64,000 nt of DNA from Vibrio profundi (GCF_005281835.1 NZ_RZIS01000002.1:496001-560000); one strand, 5' to 3'; positions 30,901 to 40,020 are shown, numbered from the stretch's first letter. Notes: generated from the sequence alone by a model not told the origin. Numbers and translations are program-made.

Positions 30901-31604
30901 AACATGCAGAAGCTTGGCAGCAAACAGAACCGGTTCAGGTGGCGGAACAGATCGAAGCGCAGCAGCAAAGCCTAGACGCCGCAGTGAAACGTTCAGGTGA
31001 ACTGCATAATGAGCTGGAATCCGACACTAAACGTCGAGAGGGCCAGCAATCGTTATTCGATCAAATCGAGGCGTATCGTCAAGAATACGATGACATTCAA
31101 TATTTGCACTCTTTGATCGGCTCGCAAAAAGGTGACAAGTTCCGTAAGTTTGCTCAAGGACTCACATTAGACAATTTAGTGTATTTAGCGAATAAACAAC
31201 TTGAACGTTTACATGGGCGTTACCTTCTTAAACGTAAAGACGGCGAGGGGTTAGAGCTGTCGGTATTAGATACCTGGCAGGGTGATACCGTTCGTGACAC
31301 TAAGACCTTATCGGGTGGTGAAAGCTTCTTGGTGAGCTTAGCATTGGCACTGGCGCTCTCGGATTTGGTGAGCCACAAGACGAGCATCGATTCGTTATTT
31401 TTAGATGAAGGATTCGGTACGCTTGATGCTGAAACGCTTGATATAGCATTGGATGCGTTAGACAACTTAAATGCGTCAGGGAAAATGATTGGCGTGATCA
31501 GCCACATAGAAGCAATGAAGGAACGGATTCCTGTTCAGCTTAAAGTGACGAAAAAGAGTGGCTTAGGTGTCAGTGTACTTGAGCCGCAATATCGTGTCGC
31601 TTAG
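27927..31604 (+). CDS. sbcC: Nuclease ATPase subunit SbcC (Rad50 family)
   Basis: Large SMC-like ATPase partner of SbcD. The 1225-residue protein has Walker A GPTGAGKTT near residue 37, long Gln-rich coiled coils (about 190-560 and 640-1000), the zinc-hook CPLC at 598-601 at the apex, and the C-terminal signature LSGGE and Walker B SLFLDEGFG. Complete and in frame. Length is somewhat above E. coli SbcC (1048). Ends just before a perfect palindromic terminator. Confidence 0.95.
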   Translation: MRILTLRFGNLNSLKGEWKVDFSQSPFADNGLFAITGPTGAGKTTLLDAICLGLYHSTPRLGQLSTSSNEIMTRGTAECFSEVEFEVKGKAYRAFWSMRRSRGKADGNLQAAQVELAEVASGKVLATQIKKKSELVESLTGLDFARFTKSMMLSQGQFAAFLNAKEAERAELLEELTGTEIYGLISESVHQHFSHAKQTLLQLESLAQGVQLLSAEQIAELTEELKQIEHQQQQVKAQLSQLNEHKAWWDQLEKELQEHDKAQQQHQQVKVELEQAAPELAKLANSEPAEKLRAPYSLWQEVDTRLKGLAEQLVVKQAQCEQSQQSASESEQHVTKVQNNVEVVKQEQAQQEALINDKIIPLDNQISTVKQQQDGLFEQQAKQRSSLETQRSALSSLESKALQSQRDIAALEEYLEKHCHDENVEVQLEGWKAQHTQWLRDTENLRQLNEFQIKADKSVTEQALLVNKCQAELEHALKSLAESEQRHIQALAVLTPLVEQTDKTSLEAEHSRLMNKLSMRHSLTSVQSQWEQFSQELQQKQQWLQQAQNKHQDLEQQREQLRNHYQTQKQLLQSMDRLISQEEHLAHYRAQLEPNSECPLCGSFDHPKVSDSSLASQGELVAQKQQAQLDFEKTEQQGRDIRAELDGLVRQQTEYTQRVVWLEGQIGSTTVSWAELNRELGTELLIAQPETIAIHMQVLEQNKQDIAKKIAELAEAEKAVQQANEQLSKAQLHQQSVQGQLNLEQQRNESLAKEQSATRQQISELSLSLDELDNGLRNDIESSGFSLSTEQAIDVWFEHKKLDAKKWQSSSKALSENQKQLAVLQKELATTQDQVAELNHQQQELDKTLAETVQSLDKLAGERLALFGERIVQVERETQIAKVAAVENELEQIRLRHQQQQAVLHSSQAELKMLNESIISAQSDLEAKGNLWREALESSPFEEESVFLSALLAEDERVRLVHLQQELNKRLEGSLALLNACVDEMTKLKQTEHAEAWQQTEPVQVAEQIEAQQQSLDAAVKRSGELHNELESDTKRREGQQSLFDQIEAYRQEYDDIQYLHSLIGSQKGDKFRKFAQGLTLDNLVYLANKQLERLHGRYLLKRKDGEGLELSVLDTWQGDTVRDTKTLSGGESFLVSLALALALSDLVSHKTSIDSLFLDEGFGTLDAETLDIALDALDNLNASGKMIGVISHIEAMKERIPVQLKVTKKSGLGVSVLEPQYRVA

Positions 31605-31632
31605 CGAGCACATTTAGCTTAACCCAAACAAA

Positions 31633-31661
31633 AAAACACCTAGCAATTGCTAGGTGTTTTT
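31633..31661 (+). terminator. Terminator after sbcC
   Basis: Perfect 24-base palindrome AACACCTAGC..GCTAGGTGTT followed by T residues. Confidence 0.92.
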
Positions 31662-31771
31662 GATTAAGCCTTGGCGGTACTCGTTATTTTGAATTTGGTA
31701 CTCTATTTTGCCAACTGATTGTCAATTCTTCGATCAACGACTTAATTTTAAATTAATCAATATCATGATGT

Positions 31772-31791
31772 AACTGTCCGATCGGACAGGT
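31772..31791. promoter_or_regulatory. lux box upstream of luxI
   Basis: Twenty-base element AACTGTCCGATCGGACAGGT with an uninterrupted 16-base palindromic core (CTGTCCGA/TCGGACAG). It matches the lux-box pattern bound by LuxR-AHL and lies 56 bp before the luxI start, the position for activation of luxI (positive feedback). A possible -10 (GATACT, 31798-31803) follows. Confidence 0.85.
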
Positions 31792-31847
31792 TAAATTGAT
31801 ACTTCAATCAACTAGGTTTTTGTTTCCATATACAAGGAGACAAAAAC

Positions 31848-32429
31848 ATGACAATTTCAATACATTCCCATGACCTAAACCAAATCCCTTCTTCTGATTA
31901 CCACAACCTGTTAAGGCTTAGATACAAAGTGTTCAGTGCCCGTTTACGCTGGGATCTTAAAACCAGCCAGCAAATGGAAAGTGACCAATATGATATCGAG
32001 ATGGCCCATTATTTATACGCAAAAGAAAGTAATGGCCATTTAGTTGGATGTTGGAGAATTTTACCGACCACTGCCGCTTACATGCTCAAAGATACCTTTC
32101 CTGAATTGCTTGGCACCGAACCTGCGCCAACGGGAAAGCGTATTTACGAGCTGAGCCGCTTCGCAGTTGATAAAGACTATTCCAAAAGTGTAGGAGGCGT
32201 TAGTAACGTCACACTGAAAATGTTTCAGTCGCTTTATGAGCATGCCCAAGAGCGAGACATTGATTCGTACGTGACAGTCACGTCGGCAGCAGTCGAGAAG
32301 CTCATTGATCGTATGAACATTCCGTTCAAACGTATCGGAGATGGCAAGGTGCATATGTTAGGAGAAACGCGCTCGGTGGCGTTGCAGATACCGATGAATG
32401 AAAGCTATCGAGTGAGTGTGTTTGGCTAG
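31848..32429 (+). CDS. luxI: LuxI-family acyl-homoserine-lactone synthase (VanI-like)
   Basis: Makes an N-acyl-homoserine lactone from S-adenosylmethionine and an acyl donor. The 193-residue protein has the invariant family residues: Arg in LRLRYKVF, Phe and Trp in the following segment (RWDL), the acidic pair in ESDQYD, Arg in GCWRILPT and Glu/Arg in YELSRF. A strong AGGAG site precedes the ATG and a lux box lies in the promoter. Convergent with its probable receptor gene. It looks most like VanI of V. anguillarum, from memory; the acyl chain cannot be read from sequence. Confidence 0.93.
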   Translation: MTISIHSHDLNQIPSSDYHNLLRLRYKVFSARLRWDLKTSQQMESDQYDIEMAHYLYAKESNGHLVGCWRILPTTAAYMLKDTFPELLGTEPAPTGKRIYELSRFAVDKDYSKSVGGVSNVTLKMFQSLYEHAQERDIDSYVTVTSAAVEKLIDRMNIPFKRIGDGKVHMLGETRSVALQIPMNESYRVSVFG

Positions 32430-32459
32430 GTCGAGCCAGTATCATTAACTCTCTAACGA

Positions 32460-32484
32460 ATATGCTCCAGACATTGGAGCATAT
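32460..32484. terminator. Hairpin between convergent luxI and luxR
   Basis: Ten-base arms (ATATGCTCCA and its complement) around a five-base loop. T tracts are poor, so termination strength is uncertain. Confidence 0.6.
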
Positions 32485-32527
32485 TATTGGGAGGGGGGCT
32501 AACCAATCAATGAGTTAGATAGAAGCC

Positions 32528-33250
32528 TTAAACGGCAGGGTAAATATGGCCGCCTAAAATTGCCTTAGTGATCGCTTGATAGCGGTTGTTTGCTCCAAGC
32601 TTTTTACATGCATTCGAAATATGAAACTTAACCGTTCGTTCAGAGCACCCTGAGATAGCGGCTATTTCCCACGCACTTTTACCTTCAGCCGCCCATGTTA
32701 AACAGTGAGTCTCTCTTTCGGTTAAAATCACGGTAGGGATTGCATCTTTGTGGTTTTTAGCAATATTGGTGATGTTGGATGCAATGAGAGGAACAATAAG
32801 CTGAGACATCTCAATACTAGGGTTGTTTAGATCGTAAGACTTAGCGTCTGAAGTCGCAAAGCTAATCATACCAAACTCCCCTTTCAGTCCATGGACTGGA
32901 ATACTGAAGCCTTTTTTTAGGCCGTTACAACGCGCTTCTTCAAAAATCTCGACGCCCTGACCGGTTTGTTCTCTTACGTCATCCCACTTGATCGGCAAAA
33001 AGTTTTGCATGCTGTAGGCAACGATAGGATCGACGTGCATGAAGCCAGACTCATCGTACTGTTCGCGCCATGAAGCGGGGTAGTTATCCGTCATGAGGAT
33101 TTCGCTATTTTCTAATTTCGGCTGCAAGGAAAGGCCAAAAAGAAAATATTCATGATCGATAATATTGGTGAGCTTTAGCAAGGTTTGCTCAAGTTGCTCA
33201 TGGCTCGTTATTTCACGATTTTCTTCGATTAGTCTGAGGATCTCTTTCAT
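32528..33250 (-). CDS. luxR: LuxR-family AHL-responsive regulator (VanR-like)
   Basis: Predicted receptor for the signal made by the adjacent LuxI. The 240-residue protein has an N-terminal autoinducer-binding domain with the usual Trp, Tyr and Asp (SWREQYDESGFMHVDP, about residues 60-75) and Trp (IKWDD), then a C-terminal LuxR helix-turn-helix (LTERETHCLTWAAEGKS onward, ending near 235). Likely activates luxI through the lux box at 31772. No lux box was seen before luxR itself. Confidence 0.92.
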   Translation of the reverse strand: MKEILRLIEENREITSHEQLEQTLLKLTNIIDHEYFLFGLSLQPKLENSEILMTDNYPASWREQYDESGFMHVDPIVAYSMQNFLPIKWDDVREQTGQGVEIFEEARCNGLKKGFSIPVHGLKGEFGMISFATSDAKSYDLNNPSIEMSQLIVPLIASNITNIAKNHKDAIPTVILTERETHCLTWAAEGKSAWEIAAISGCSERTVKFHISNACKKLGANNRYQAITKAILGGHIYPAV

Positions 33251-33366
33251 CGTATTTTGAACCTACTAAACTCGGTCTTACTAATGATACTTATGTCAGG
33301 TTTATCAGTGAAAGTACGTGAATAACATCATATTGCAATGGATGTGTGATGAGAAATGATTTGTTT

Positions 33367-33401
33367 GATGAAATAACGCACGTTTCGTGCGCTATTTCAT
33401 C
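33367..33401 (-). terminator. Strong hairpin after glpR
   Basis: Sixteen-base arms (GATGAAATAACGCACG with its complement, one mismatch) around a TTT loop, 15 bp beyond the glpR stop. No T tract follows, so it may stabilise the transcript end rather than terminate by itself. Confidence 0.6.
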
Positions 33402-33415
33402 GAAGATTGAGCCGC

Positions 33416-34177
33416 TTATACCACTTCAATGATGACTTCGTTCTCGCGAGCTATCGCCGCAATTTCCTTAGGTGGCGGTACATCGGTGAAGATTCGGTCG
33501 ATATCTGAAATGCTGCCAAGCTTCACCATGGCGTTACGACCAAATTTACTGTGGTCGACACCTAAGAACACGCAGCGACTGTTTTCGATAATCGCACGTT
33601 TTACACGAACTTCATGGTAATCGAAGTCTAACAGCGAGCCATCGTGGTCAATGCCACTAATACCTAGAATACCGAAATCGAGTCTGAACTGTGAAATGAA
33701 ATCTAGCGTGGCTTCACCGGTTACACCACCATCAACGTTACGCACTTCTCCACCTGCCAAAATGACTTTGAAGTCAGGTTTAGTCATTAGAATAGTCGCG
33801 ACGTTAATGTTGTTGGTGACGATTCTAAGTTGTTCATGCTCTTTAAGTAAGGCACGTGCTATGGCTTCTGGTGTGGTTCCGATATCAATGAATAACGTAG
33901 CGCCATTGGGAATGTGCTGAACCAAAGCTGATGCAACTTTCTCTTTCTCATCTTGTGCTGAAACTTGGCGAGATTGATAGGAAGAGTTCTCTGAACTGGA
34001 AGCTAAAGTGGCTCCACCATGGTTTCTGCGCAGTTTATTGAGTTCAGCGAGTTCGTTGAGGTCACGACGAATGGTTTGCGGGCTTACGTCAAAACGCTCA
34101 ACTAATTCGTCAGTGCTGACAAAGCCATGGGTTTGGACGAGTTCAATAATTTCCTGATGACGCTTTACCGCTTTCAC
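33416..34177 (-). CDS. glpR: Glycerol-3-phosphate regulon repressor GlpR
   Basis: DeoR-family repressor released by glycerol-3-phosphate. The 253-residue protein has the N-terminal helix-turn-helix (STDELVERFDVSPQTIRRDL, residues 21-40) and the sugar-phosphate-binding domain with IDIGTTPEAIA and the near-invariant DFISQFRLDFGILGISGID block; much of it matches E. coli GlpR. No glp catabolic genes are adjacent in this window, so it acts on genes elsewhere. Confidence 0.93.
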   Translation of the reverse strand: MKAVKRHQEIIELVQTHGFVSTDELVERFDVSPQTIRRDLNELAELNKLRRNHGGATLASSSENSSYQSRQVSAQDEKEKVASALVQHIPNGATLFIDIGTTPEAIARALLKEHEQLRIVTNNINVATILMTKPDFKVILAGGEVRNVDGGVTGEATLDFISQFRLDFGILGISGIDHDGSLLDFDYHEVRVKRAIIENSRCVFLGVDHSKFGRNAMVKLGSISDIDRIFTDVPPPKEIAAIARENEVIIEVV

Positions 34178-34296
34178 AATCTATTCCTTAATTTGTTTAC
34201 TGCGTTCAGTGTAAGCGTACCGATGACAAATTCAAATAAACAGAGCGACTGTAACGCAAAAAATGAGCGTTTAAGGGCATATTTTAATTAAACGAA

Positions 34297-34320
34297 AGGG
34301 AAAATCGAATGATTTTCCCT
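34297..34320 (-). terminator. Terminator after the oligopeptide-binding gene
   Basis: Perfect nine-base arms (GGGAAAATC/GATTTTCCC) with a four-base loop; on the minus strand it is followed by TTT-rich sequence. It separates the binding-protein gene from glpR. Confidence 0.7.
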
Positions 34321-34404
34321 AGATTGATTAACGTTACGAACACATATTCACATTCGTTTTACGTGCTTTCATTGAGGTTGTTCCTTATAGAACAAGACGG
34401 TGAA

Positions 34405-36027
34405 CTATTGTTCGACGAAGTACAGATCTTTGGCGTATATGTTTCCTTTCGGGTTGTTTTCCGGGAAACCGTGCAAATTACTTCGCACTAAACGCGTATG
34501 ATTGTAATGATAAAGAGGGATGACCGCCGATGCTTGGTTGAGTAAACTTTCTGCTTGCTGGTATAGCTGATAACGTTCACTTTGCTCAGACACTAAGCTC
34601 GCTTGCTTGAGAAGCTTATCGAATTCTTGGTTGCAGTAGCCGCTTTCGTTAGCGCTGTGCTGGCAGGTAAAGCCTTCGAGCAACGCTGACGGTTCCGGGT
34701 AATCACCAAATGCCCAAGATCTCGCCAATTGATAATCACCAGAGCTTTTTGCCGCGACGTAAGCTTTCCATTCCATGTTTTGTAGATCAACTTGAACGCC
34801 TAATGGTTTCCACATAGAAGCAATCGCAATCGCGATTTTCTTATGGTTTTCACTGGTGTTGTAGGTGAGTGTGAAACGTAAGGGGTTGTCTTGGTTATAT
34901 CCGGCTTCTGCGAGTAATTGCTTTGCTTGTTCAACTCTTTGGGTGGCGGTAAGAGCAGCAAATTCAGAAGCTGGAGATTGGTAATCAGGAATGGTGCTAG
35001 GGACGACATTGTAGGCCTCAGGTTCTCCTTGGCCAGTCACTTTATCGACAAGAATATCGCGATGTACAGCCATGCTTAGTGCTTGTCGAACTTTTAGGTT
35101 ATCAAACGGTGCTTGGGTGGTATTGAATGCGTAAACGTAAGAGCCTAACAATGGCTGAGCTTTAATTTGCTGCGGATCTTCGCTCTTGAGCTTATTGTAG
35201 TATTCAAGCTGGACTCGGTTGGTCATGTCTATTTCGCCGGCCTGATAGCGAACAAGCTCAGCATTTTGTGAAGACAAACCAAGGTAAGTCACTTTGTTGA
35301 TAACGGTTTTACTATCGTCCCAATATTGCGAATTCCTACTGACCTCAACATATTCATTCGGCACCCATTTTTTGAGTGTGTAAGCTCCGTTAGAAATGAT
35401 GTTTTCCGCTCGTGTCCACTGGTCACCTTTCTCTGTCACAAGGCTTTGAGGAAGGGGGAAAAAGGTTTTAATGCTCATTAAGCTCAAGAAGTAGGGAGTA
35501 GGCTTTTCAAGCTGTATTTCGACTGTTTTGTCATCTAAGGCTTTGATCCCTAATTCAGACGCTGGCTTGGTCCCTTGCAGAATCTCATCAGCGTTCAAGA
35601 TATTCGCAGTGACAAAGTAGTGACCTGTGTTGTTACCTGTATTCGGGCTAACGGCTCGTTGCCAACTGAATATAAAATCAGACGCGATAACAGGGGCGCC
35701 ATTAGACCACTTGATGCCATCTCGTAGAGTAAATGTGATGGTTTTTCCGTTCTCGCTGATCGTCCATGAGATAGCTTGCCCCGGAATAATTTGCCCTTGA
35801 CTGTTTTCGATCACCAAGCCTTCAAACATATCATTGACGATAATGTCTCCAGGCATACCTGAATTCACGAAGCTAGGGTCTAACGTGCTAGGTTCTGCAC
35901 CATTACCACGAACAAAATGTTGCTCTTTGGCTAGGGAAATATTAGTGGGAATATCGGCAGCGAAGGTTGAAGCTGAGGCTGATACGAGAAGTGCGGGGAT
36001 TAAAAGTTGAAGCGGTTTATTTGTCAT
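34405..36027 (-). CDS. Periplasmic oligopeptide-binding protein (OppA/MppA family)
   Basis: Solute-binding protein for an oligopeptide-type ABC importer. A 540-residue protein with a signal peptide (LLIPALLVSASASTFA) and the family N-terminus RGNGAEPSTLDPSFVNS; the central SNGAYTLKKW and C-terminal VIPLYHYNHTRLVR also match OppA. I start at ATG 36027 with AAGGA six bases upstream. No permease or ATPase genes accompany it, so it either shares the main Opp transporter or, like MppA, serves a special peptide. Confidence 0.88.
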   Translation of the reverse strand: MTNKPLQLLIPALLVSASASTFAADIPTNISLAKEQHFVRGNGAEPSTLDPSFVNSGMPGDIIVNDMFEGLVIENSQGQIIPGQAISWTISENGKTITFTLRDGIKWSNGAPVIASDFIFSWQRAVSPNTGNNTGHYFVTANILNADEILQGTKPASELGIKALDDKTVEIQLEKPTPYFLSLMSIKTFFPLPQSLVTEKGDQWTRAENIISNGAYTLKKWVPNEYVEVSRNSQYWDDSKTVINKVTYLGLSSQNAELVRYQAGEIDMTNRVQLEYYNKLKSEDPQQIKAQPLLGSYVYAFNTTQAPFDNLKVRQALSMAVHRDILVDKVTGQGEPEAYNVVPSTIPDYQSPASEFAALTATQRVEQAKQLLAEAGYNQDNPLRFTLTYNTSENHKKIAIAIASMWKPLGVQVDLQNMEWKAYVAAKSSGDYQLARSWAFGDYPEPSALLEGFTCQHSANESGYCNQEFDKLLKQASLVSEQSERYQLYQQAESLLNQASAVIPLYHYNHTRLVRSNLHGFPENNPKGNIYAKDLYFVEQ

Positions 36028-36163
36028 TGTAATTCCTTTACGACATAAACAGAACTTCATGCATTAAATATAACTCCCTTATAAAAAGCAAATACTTACT
36101 ACCCGTATTTTCGAAAGTTGAGTGCAAAGCCTTATCGAGAATCGTTAAGGCTTTGCGGGCTTG

Positions 36164-37081
36164 TTATAGAGTGTTTTGTGGTTTAACGGTAGCGCTAGAG
36201 ACTAGATTGGGTGCTAACGCTTTTTGCTTTTTGATTTGAGAGAGGATGACGCCTGAAATGACCATTACACCACCAATCATATGGAAAGAGTAGAGCTGTT
36301 CACCCAGCAGGCTTGCAGCAAGAATGATCGCGAACACAGGCAGTAAGTTCATGAACATTGCGCTGGACTCTGCTCCGATGGCATCAATCGATTTCACCCA
36401 CATCCAAGGAGCAAGGATAGAACCCGCAATAGCTGCGTATGCAATCAAAGGTAATGATGCTTGCGTTGGCTGTAATTGCTCGCTGCTCAACCAAAGCGGA
36501 AGCAACATCAGTACTGCGAAAACGCCCTGCACATAAATTACGACCCAGTTAGTGAGTGGCATTTTCCAACGTTTAAGCAGCACGCAGTATGTGGCGTAAA
36601 CGCAGGCTGCAATGATCATTAAGCCGTCACCTTGAGTGATATCTTGGTGAATGAAGAAAAGCGGGTCGCCTTCACCGAGCATTAGCGCTAATCCGGCCAA
36701 TGAAATTACACCGCCGACAACACTTAACGTTGAAATGGATTTACCTAGCAAAGGCACACTAATAAATACGCTGATCAACGGCACAAGTGAGGTAATTAAC
36801 GCCATATTAGAAGCGGTAGTTGTTAAACCTGCGTAGTAACCGAGCGACTGGTTAAGCACCATGCCCAAAAAACCAAGGAGAGCAAGTTTGCTGAGGTTAG
36901 GCTTAATAATGTGCCACTGCTTTCGAACAGACCGGATGCAAAAAGGCGTTAAGATCAGCATCGCGACGAACCAGCGATAAAAGCTCATCGCGCTTGGCTC
37001 AATGGCGCTAGCGGCTAATTTGTTCACGATAGAGTTAGCACCCCATATGAATACAGTGAACAAAGGTAGAAGGTATATCAT
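36164..37081 (-). CDS. EamA/DMT-family transporter
   Basis: Inner-membrane protein of the drug/metabolite transporter superfamily: about ten hydrophobic helices in two EamA repeats, beginning IYLLPLFTVFIWGANSIVNKLA. Such proteins often export amino acids or metabolites. I start at ATG 37081, which has GGA six bases upstream; the frame is open to 37207 but would overlap the divergent regulator. The adjacent divergent AraC gene, 99 bp away, probably controls it. Confidence 0.85.
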   Translation of the reverse strand: MIYLLPLFTVFIWGANSIVNKLAASAIEPSAMSFYRWFVAMLILTPFCIRSVRKQWHIIKPNLSKLALLGFLGMVLNQSLGYYAGLTTTASNMALITSLVPLISVFISVPLLGKSISTLSVVGGVISLAGLALMLGEGDPLFFIHQDITQGDGLMIIAACVYATYCVLLKRWKMPLTNWVVIYVQGVFAVLMLLPLWLSSEQLQPTQASLPLIAYAAIAGSILAPWMWVKSIDAIGAESSAMFMNLLPVFAIILAASLLGEQLYSFHMIGGVMVISGVILSQIKKQKALAPNLVSSATVKPQNTL

Positions 37082-37180
37082 GTGAATTCCGTCGCAGTTT
37101 GGTGGAGTGAAACTAGTTTGACAGGTCGCAATGGTTATATGTATCTTTAAAAAGACATTGAGCGCGATAGGAAGACAAGT

Positions 37181-37969
37181 TTGAAAAAGCAGCAACGAAT
37201 CCTTCATCCATCTTTATCAATCGATAAGGCTCCATCCAACGTATTTATGAATTTCGAAGCATTTTTGTCGAATACTGAAACGCGAGTGCATAGTCACCCT
37301 TGGGGGCAAGTTCAGTTGATTAGCGGTGGGATTTTGGAAATGGAAGCCGAAGGGACGCGCTTTCTTGCTCCGCCACATCTTGCTATTTGGGTACCTGCTG
37401 GGGTTATGCACTGCAGTTATAACCGAAAGCCTTTGGATTATTGCTCGTTGAATATCGCGCCAGAGTTGACGCAAACGCTGCCTGAAAAAACCAGTTTGAT
37501 TAAGGTGACGTCCATCGTGTCGTCGATCATTGATGATTTTCGCTTAAGAGAAATCAACGTTGCCCAAAGTGACGAAGATAAGCGCTTAATTCAAGTCTTG
37601 CTAGATCAGCTATCAACCAGAGAAGTCGCCCATCATTTCTTACCATCGAGTGACAACAAATACTTAGCACCAATTCTGTCATCGATTGAAGAAAATCCAA
37701 CAGAAGAAGTCTCGTTAAAGCAGTGGGCAGAACGTGTGCATACTACAGAGCGAACCTTGGCGCGCCATTGCCAAAGTGAGCTTGGAATGAGCTTTACTGA
37801 GTGGCGGTTACGAGTGCGGTATTTGCACTCTATGGATTTATTGAGGAACGGACAGTCGGTAAAAGAAGTCGCGCTAACGCTAGGTTATAACCAAGCTAGC
37901 CCTTTTATTAGCATGTTTAAAAAATACTCAGGCCAAACCCCCGAGCAGTACAAAAACCGATTGCTGTGA
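37181..37969 (+). CDS. AraC-family regulator with N-terminal cupin
   Basis: Transcription regulator of 262 residues: an N-terminal cupin-type sensor with HSHPWGQ near residue 38 and a C-terminal AraC double helix-turn-helix (about 165-262, EVALTLGYNQASPFISMFKKYSG). The chosen start is TTG 37181, with AGGA eight bases upstream; the first ATG (codon 23) would have no ribosome-binding site. Divergent from a DMT transporter gene it likely regulates. Confidence 0.85.
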   Translation: MKKQQRILHPSLSIDKAPSNVFMNFEAFLSNTETRVHSHPWGQVQLISGGILEMEAEGTRFLAPPHLAIWVPAGVMHCSYNRKPLDYCSLNIAPELTQTLPEKTSLIKVTSIVSSIIDDFRLREINVAQSDEDKRLIQVLLDQLSTREVAHHFLPSSDNKYLAPILSSIEENPTEEVSLKQWAERVHTTERTLARHCQSELGMSFTEWRLRVRYLHSMDLLRNGQSVKEVALTLGYNQASPFISMFKKYSGQTPEQYKNRLL

Positions 37970-38382
37970 GTGGGTGCTATTTTTTACAAAGTATTGGCTC
38001 GCTGGAATACAATTCGATGACTGGTTGAAATAGGGCTAGTTGTTTGAGTGCAAAAAACACCCTCCTTTATATTCAGGTGCGAGCTGGCTTTCGATAGTAA
38101 TATTTAGACCCCTCTTCTAACAAAACTGTAGTGTGACACAATTGTCTTCAAAGGCAGTCCCGCGTTTTAGGATGTGACATTCGTAATGCACAGCTTTAAG
38201 TTTTGCGTTAATTCCCAGATCAACCTTAAGGCCTTACAAAATCTACCTGTGCAGAAATCAAGTCGATTATTGTTTGTGAGATCTAGATATCAGTATTAAA
38301 GTTAAATTAAATCAGTTCGTTACCTTGTATTACCTAATGGTGTGTACCAATCTTATTTCATAAGCATGGATAAGGATTGTGT
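37970..38382. other. Gene-free region before the secretion operon
   Basis: About 410 bp between the AraC gene and the first ABC gene. It should contain the promoter of the secretion operon. I see only AT-rich promoter-like sequence and no clear operator, gene or strong hairpin. Confidence 0.5.
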
Positions 38383-40020
38383 ATGCCTGTAACGTCAGTA
38401 AAAAACAAAGGGGTAGTAAGGAAAGTCTTACTGCCTTCTTTACTTATTAACCTCTTGTCATTAGCCGTTCCATTAACGGTTCTCCAGATCTACGATCGCA
38501 TTCTTCCCAATCAAAGCTATGGTACGGCCACACTGCTTTTAGCTGGGGCAACACTAGCCGTAGCCATGGAAGCTCTCATACGTTTTGTTCGCACTTGGCT
38601 TTTGTCTGCCGCGGCCAGCAATACAGAAAAAGCCACTTACCAAACTTTGGTTGAAAGGGTGACGACTGCTTCATCAGGCCACCTTCGTAAGCTCGGTGTG
38701 GGCGGTGTCGAAGAGGGACTAGGATCGGTATCCAAAGTTAAGGATTGGTATTCTGGTGGAATAATCTCTGGCTTTATCGACTTGCCTTTTGCATTGATCT
38801 TTCTTGGGCTGGTGGCTTATATCGGCGGTGAGCTAGTGGCGATACCTTTGGCAGTTTGGCTCATTACGCTTGGTATTGTTTGGCTGTCTTCTATCCGCGT
38901 GAAAAGTTTAAGTGAAGAAGCTTCTAAAGATGAACAGGAGAGAAAAGCCTTCTTGATCCTTCTTAGCCAAACCATTCAGGGTATTAAACGTCAGGCTGTT
39001 GAATCTCGAATTTTTAATCAGTTTAAATCGCTCAATAATGTCCGATCTCAATCCAAAGCCAAAGAAGAAGAGCAGAATGCCTTCGCTCAAGAGTGTATTC
39101 AGCTTGCCGCACTCGCGACTTCTGTGTTGTTGGTGATTATCGGGAGCTTGTGGGTATTGGATGGCCAATTAACAACGGGTGGGTTAGCAGCATGCTCCAT
39201 CTTGTCGGGTAGAGCGGTTGCGCCTCTGAGTGCTCTGGTTGGGGTTCGAATCAAGCTTAATTCAATCCATAGTGCCAATCAGGCAATTGAAAAGTTAGGA
39301 GACTTGTCACTGGCTGAGTCCGCTGGTTCTGAGCTTAATTTCTCTGACTTTGAGACTTTAGAAATCAAGCAAGCCACCGTTGAAAGGTATGGTGAACTCG
39401 CCAGTGCGGATGTGACGCTGAATAAAGGTGAGCTGGTGTTGTTAGAGAGTGAAGATCGCCACATCAATAGTCACTTACTGTCTTCGATAGCAGGGATTGA
39501 TGATTTGACCGCGGGTGAGTGCTTCATTAATGGCGAAGCCGTTTCTATTGCTTCTGTCGCTCAAGCTACAGCTTACTGCGGGGTTAAAGGGCAGTTAGTC
39601 TCAGGTACGATTCTGGATAATTTGTGTGGCTTTGACCCTGAGAGAACACAAAGCGCCAATGATTACGCTGTGCGCTTAGGATTAACCAAAGAAATTACGC
39701 GTTTACCTGATGGGTTAGAAACACAAATCGGCCATACAAGTGCTTCTTTGTTGAGTATGGGCAACATTAAAATGCTCAATATTGCGGCTCAATTAGCGAG
39801 TGGTAAGCCCGTTATCATGCTAGAAAGACCGGATTCATCGCTCGATCTCAATGCTCTCGGTAATCTGGTCAAGGTGCTGGAAGAAGAAGTATTGGCAGGG
39901 CGCACCATATTAATGGTGAGCTATCATGCAAAACTTCGCGAAATAGCGAGTCGAACAATTACAGTAGCAAACGGTTCGATTGCCGAAGACAGTTCTAATC
40001 AGCAGGAGGTCATTGCATGA
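38383..40020 (+). CDS. ABC half-transporter with degenerate nucleotide-binding domain (type I secretion)
   Basis: First gene of a type I secretion operon. The 545-residue protein has an exporter membrane domain (about six helices, 15-300) and a nucleotide-binding domain (about 330-540) in which canonical motifs are lost: Walker A reads LLESEDRHINSHLLSS, the signature LSGGQ reads LLSMGN, Walker B plus Glu reads VIMLERPDSSLD (Arg where Glu should be), the Q-loop Gln and the H-loop His (Tyr here) are absent. The overall fold pattern is still clear. It lacks an N-terminal C39-like domain. Start: ATG 38383 with AAGGA six bases upstream, rather than TTG 38377. It overlaps the next gene by ATGA, so both are made together, probably as a heterodimer. 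Confidence 0.87.
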   Translation: MPVTSVKNKGVVRKVLLPSLLINLLSLAVPLTVLQIYDRILPNQSYGTATLLLAGATLAVAMEALIRFVRTWLLSAAASNTEKATYQTLVERVTTASSGHLRKLGVGGVEEGLGSVSKVKDWYSGGIISGFIDLPFALIFLGLVAYIGGELVAIPLAVWLITLGIVWLSSIRVKSLSEEASKDEQERKAFLILLSQTIQGIKRQAVESRIFNQFKSLNNVRSQSKAKEEEQNAFAQECIQLAALATSVLLVIIGSLWVLDGQLTTGGLAACSILSGRAVAPLSALVGVRIKLNSIHSANQAIEKLGDLSLAESAGSELNFSDFETLEIKQATVERYGELASADVTLNKGELVLLESEDRHINSHLLSSIAGIDDLTAGECFINGEAVSIASVAQATAYCGVKGQLVSGTILDNLCGFDPERTQSANDYAVRLGLTKEITRLPDGLETQIGHTSASLLSMGNIKMLNIAAQLASGKPVIMLERPDSSLDLNALGNLVKVLEEEVLAGRTILMVSYHAKLREIASRTITVANGSIAEDSSNQQEVIA

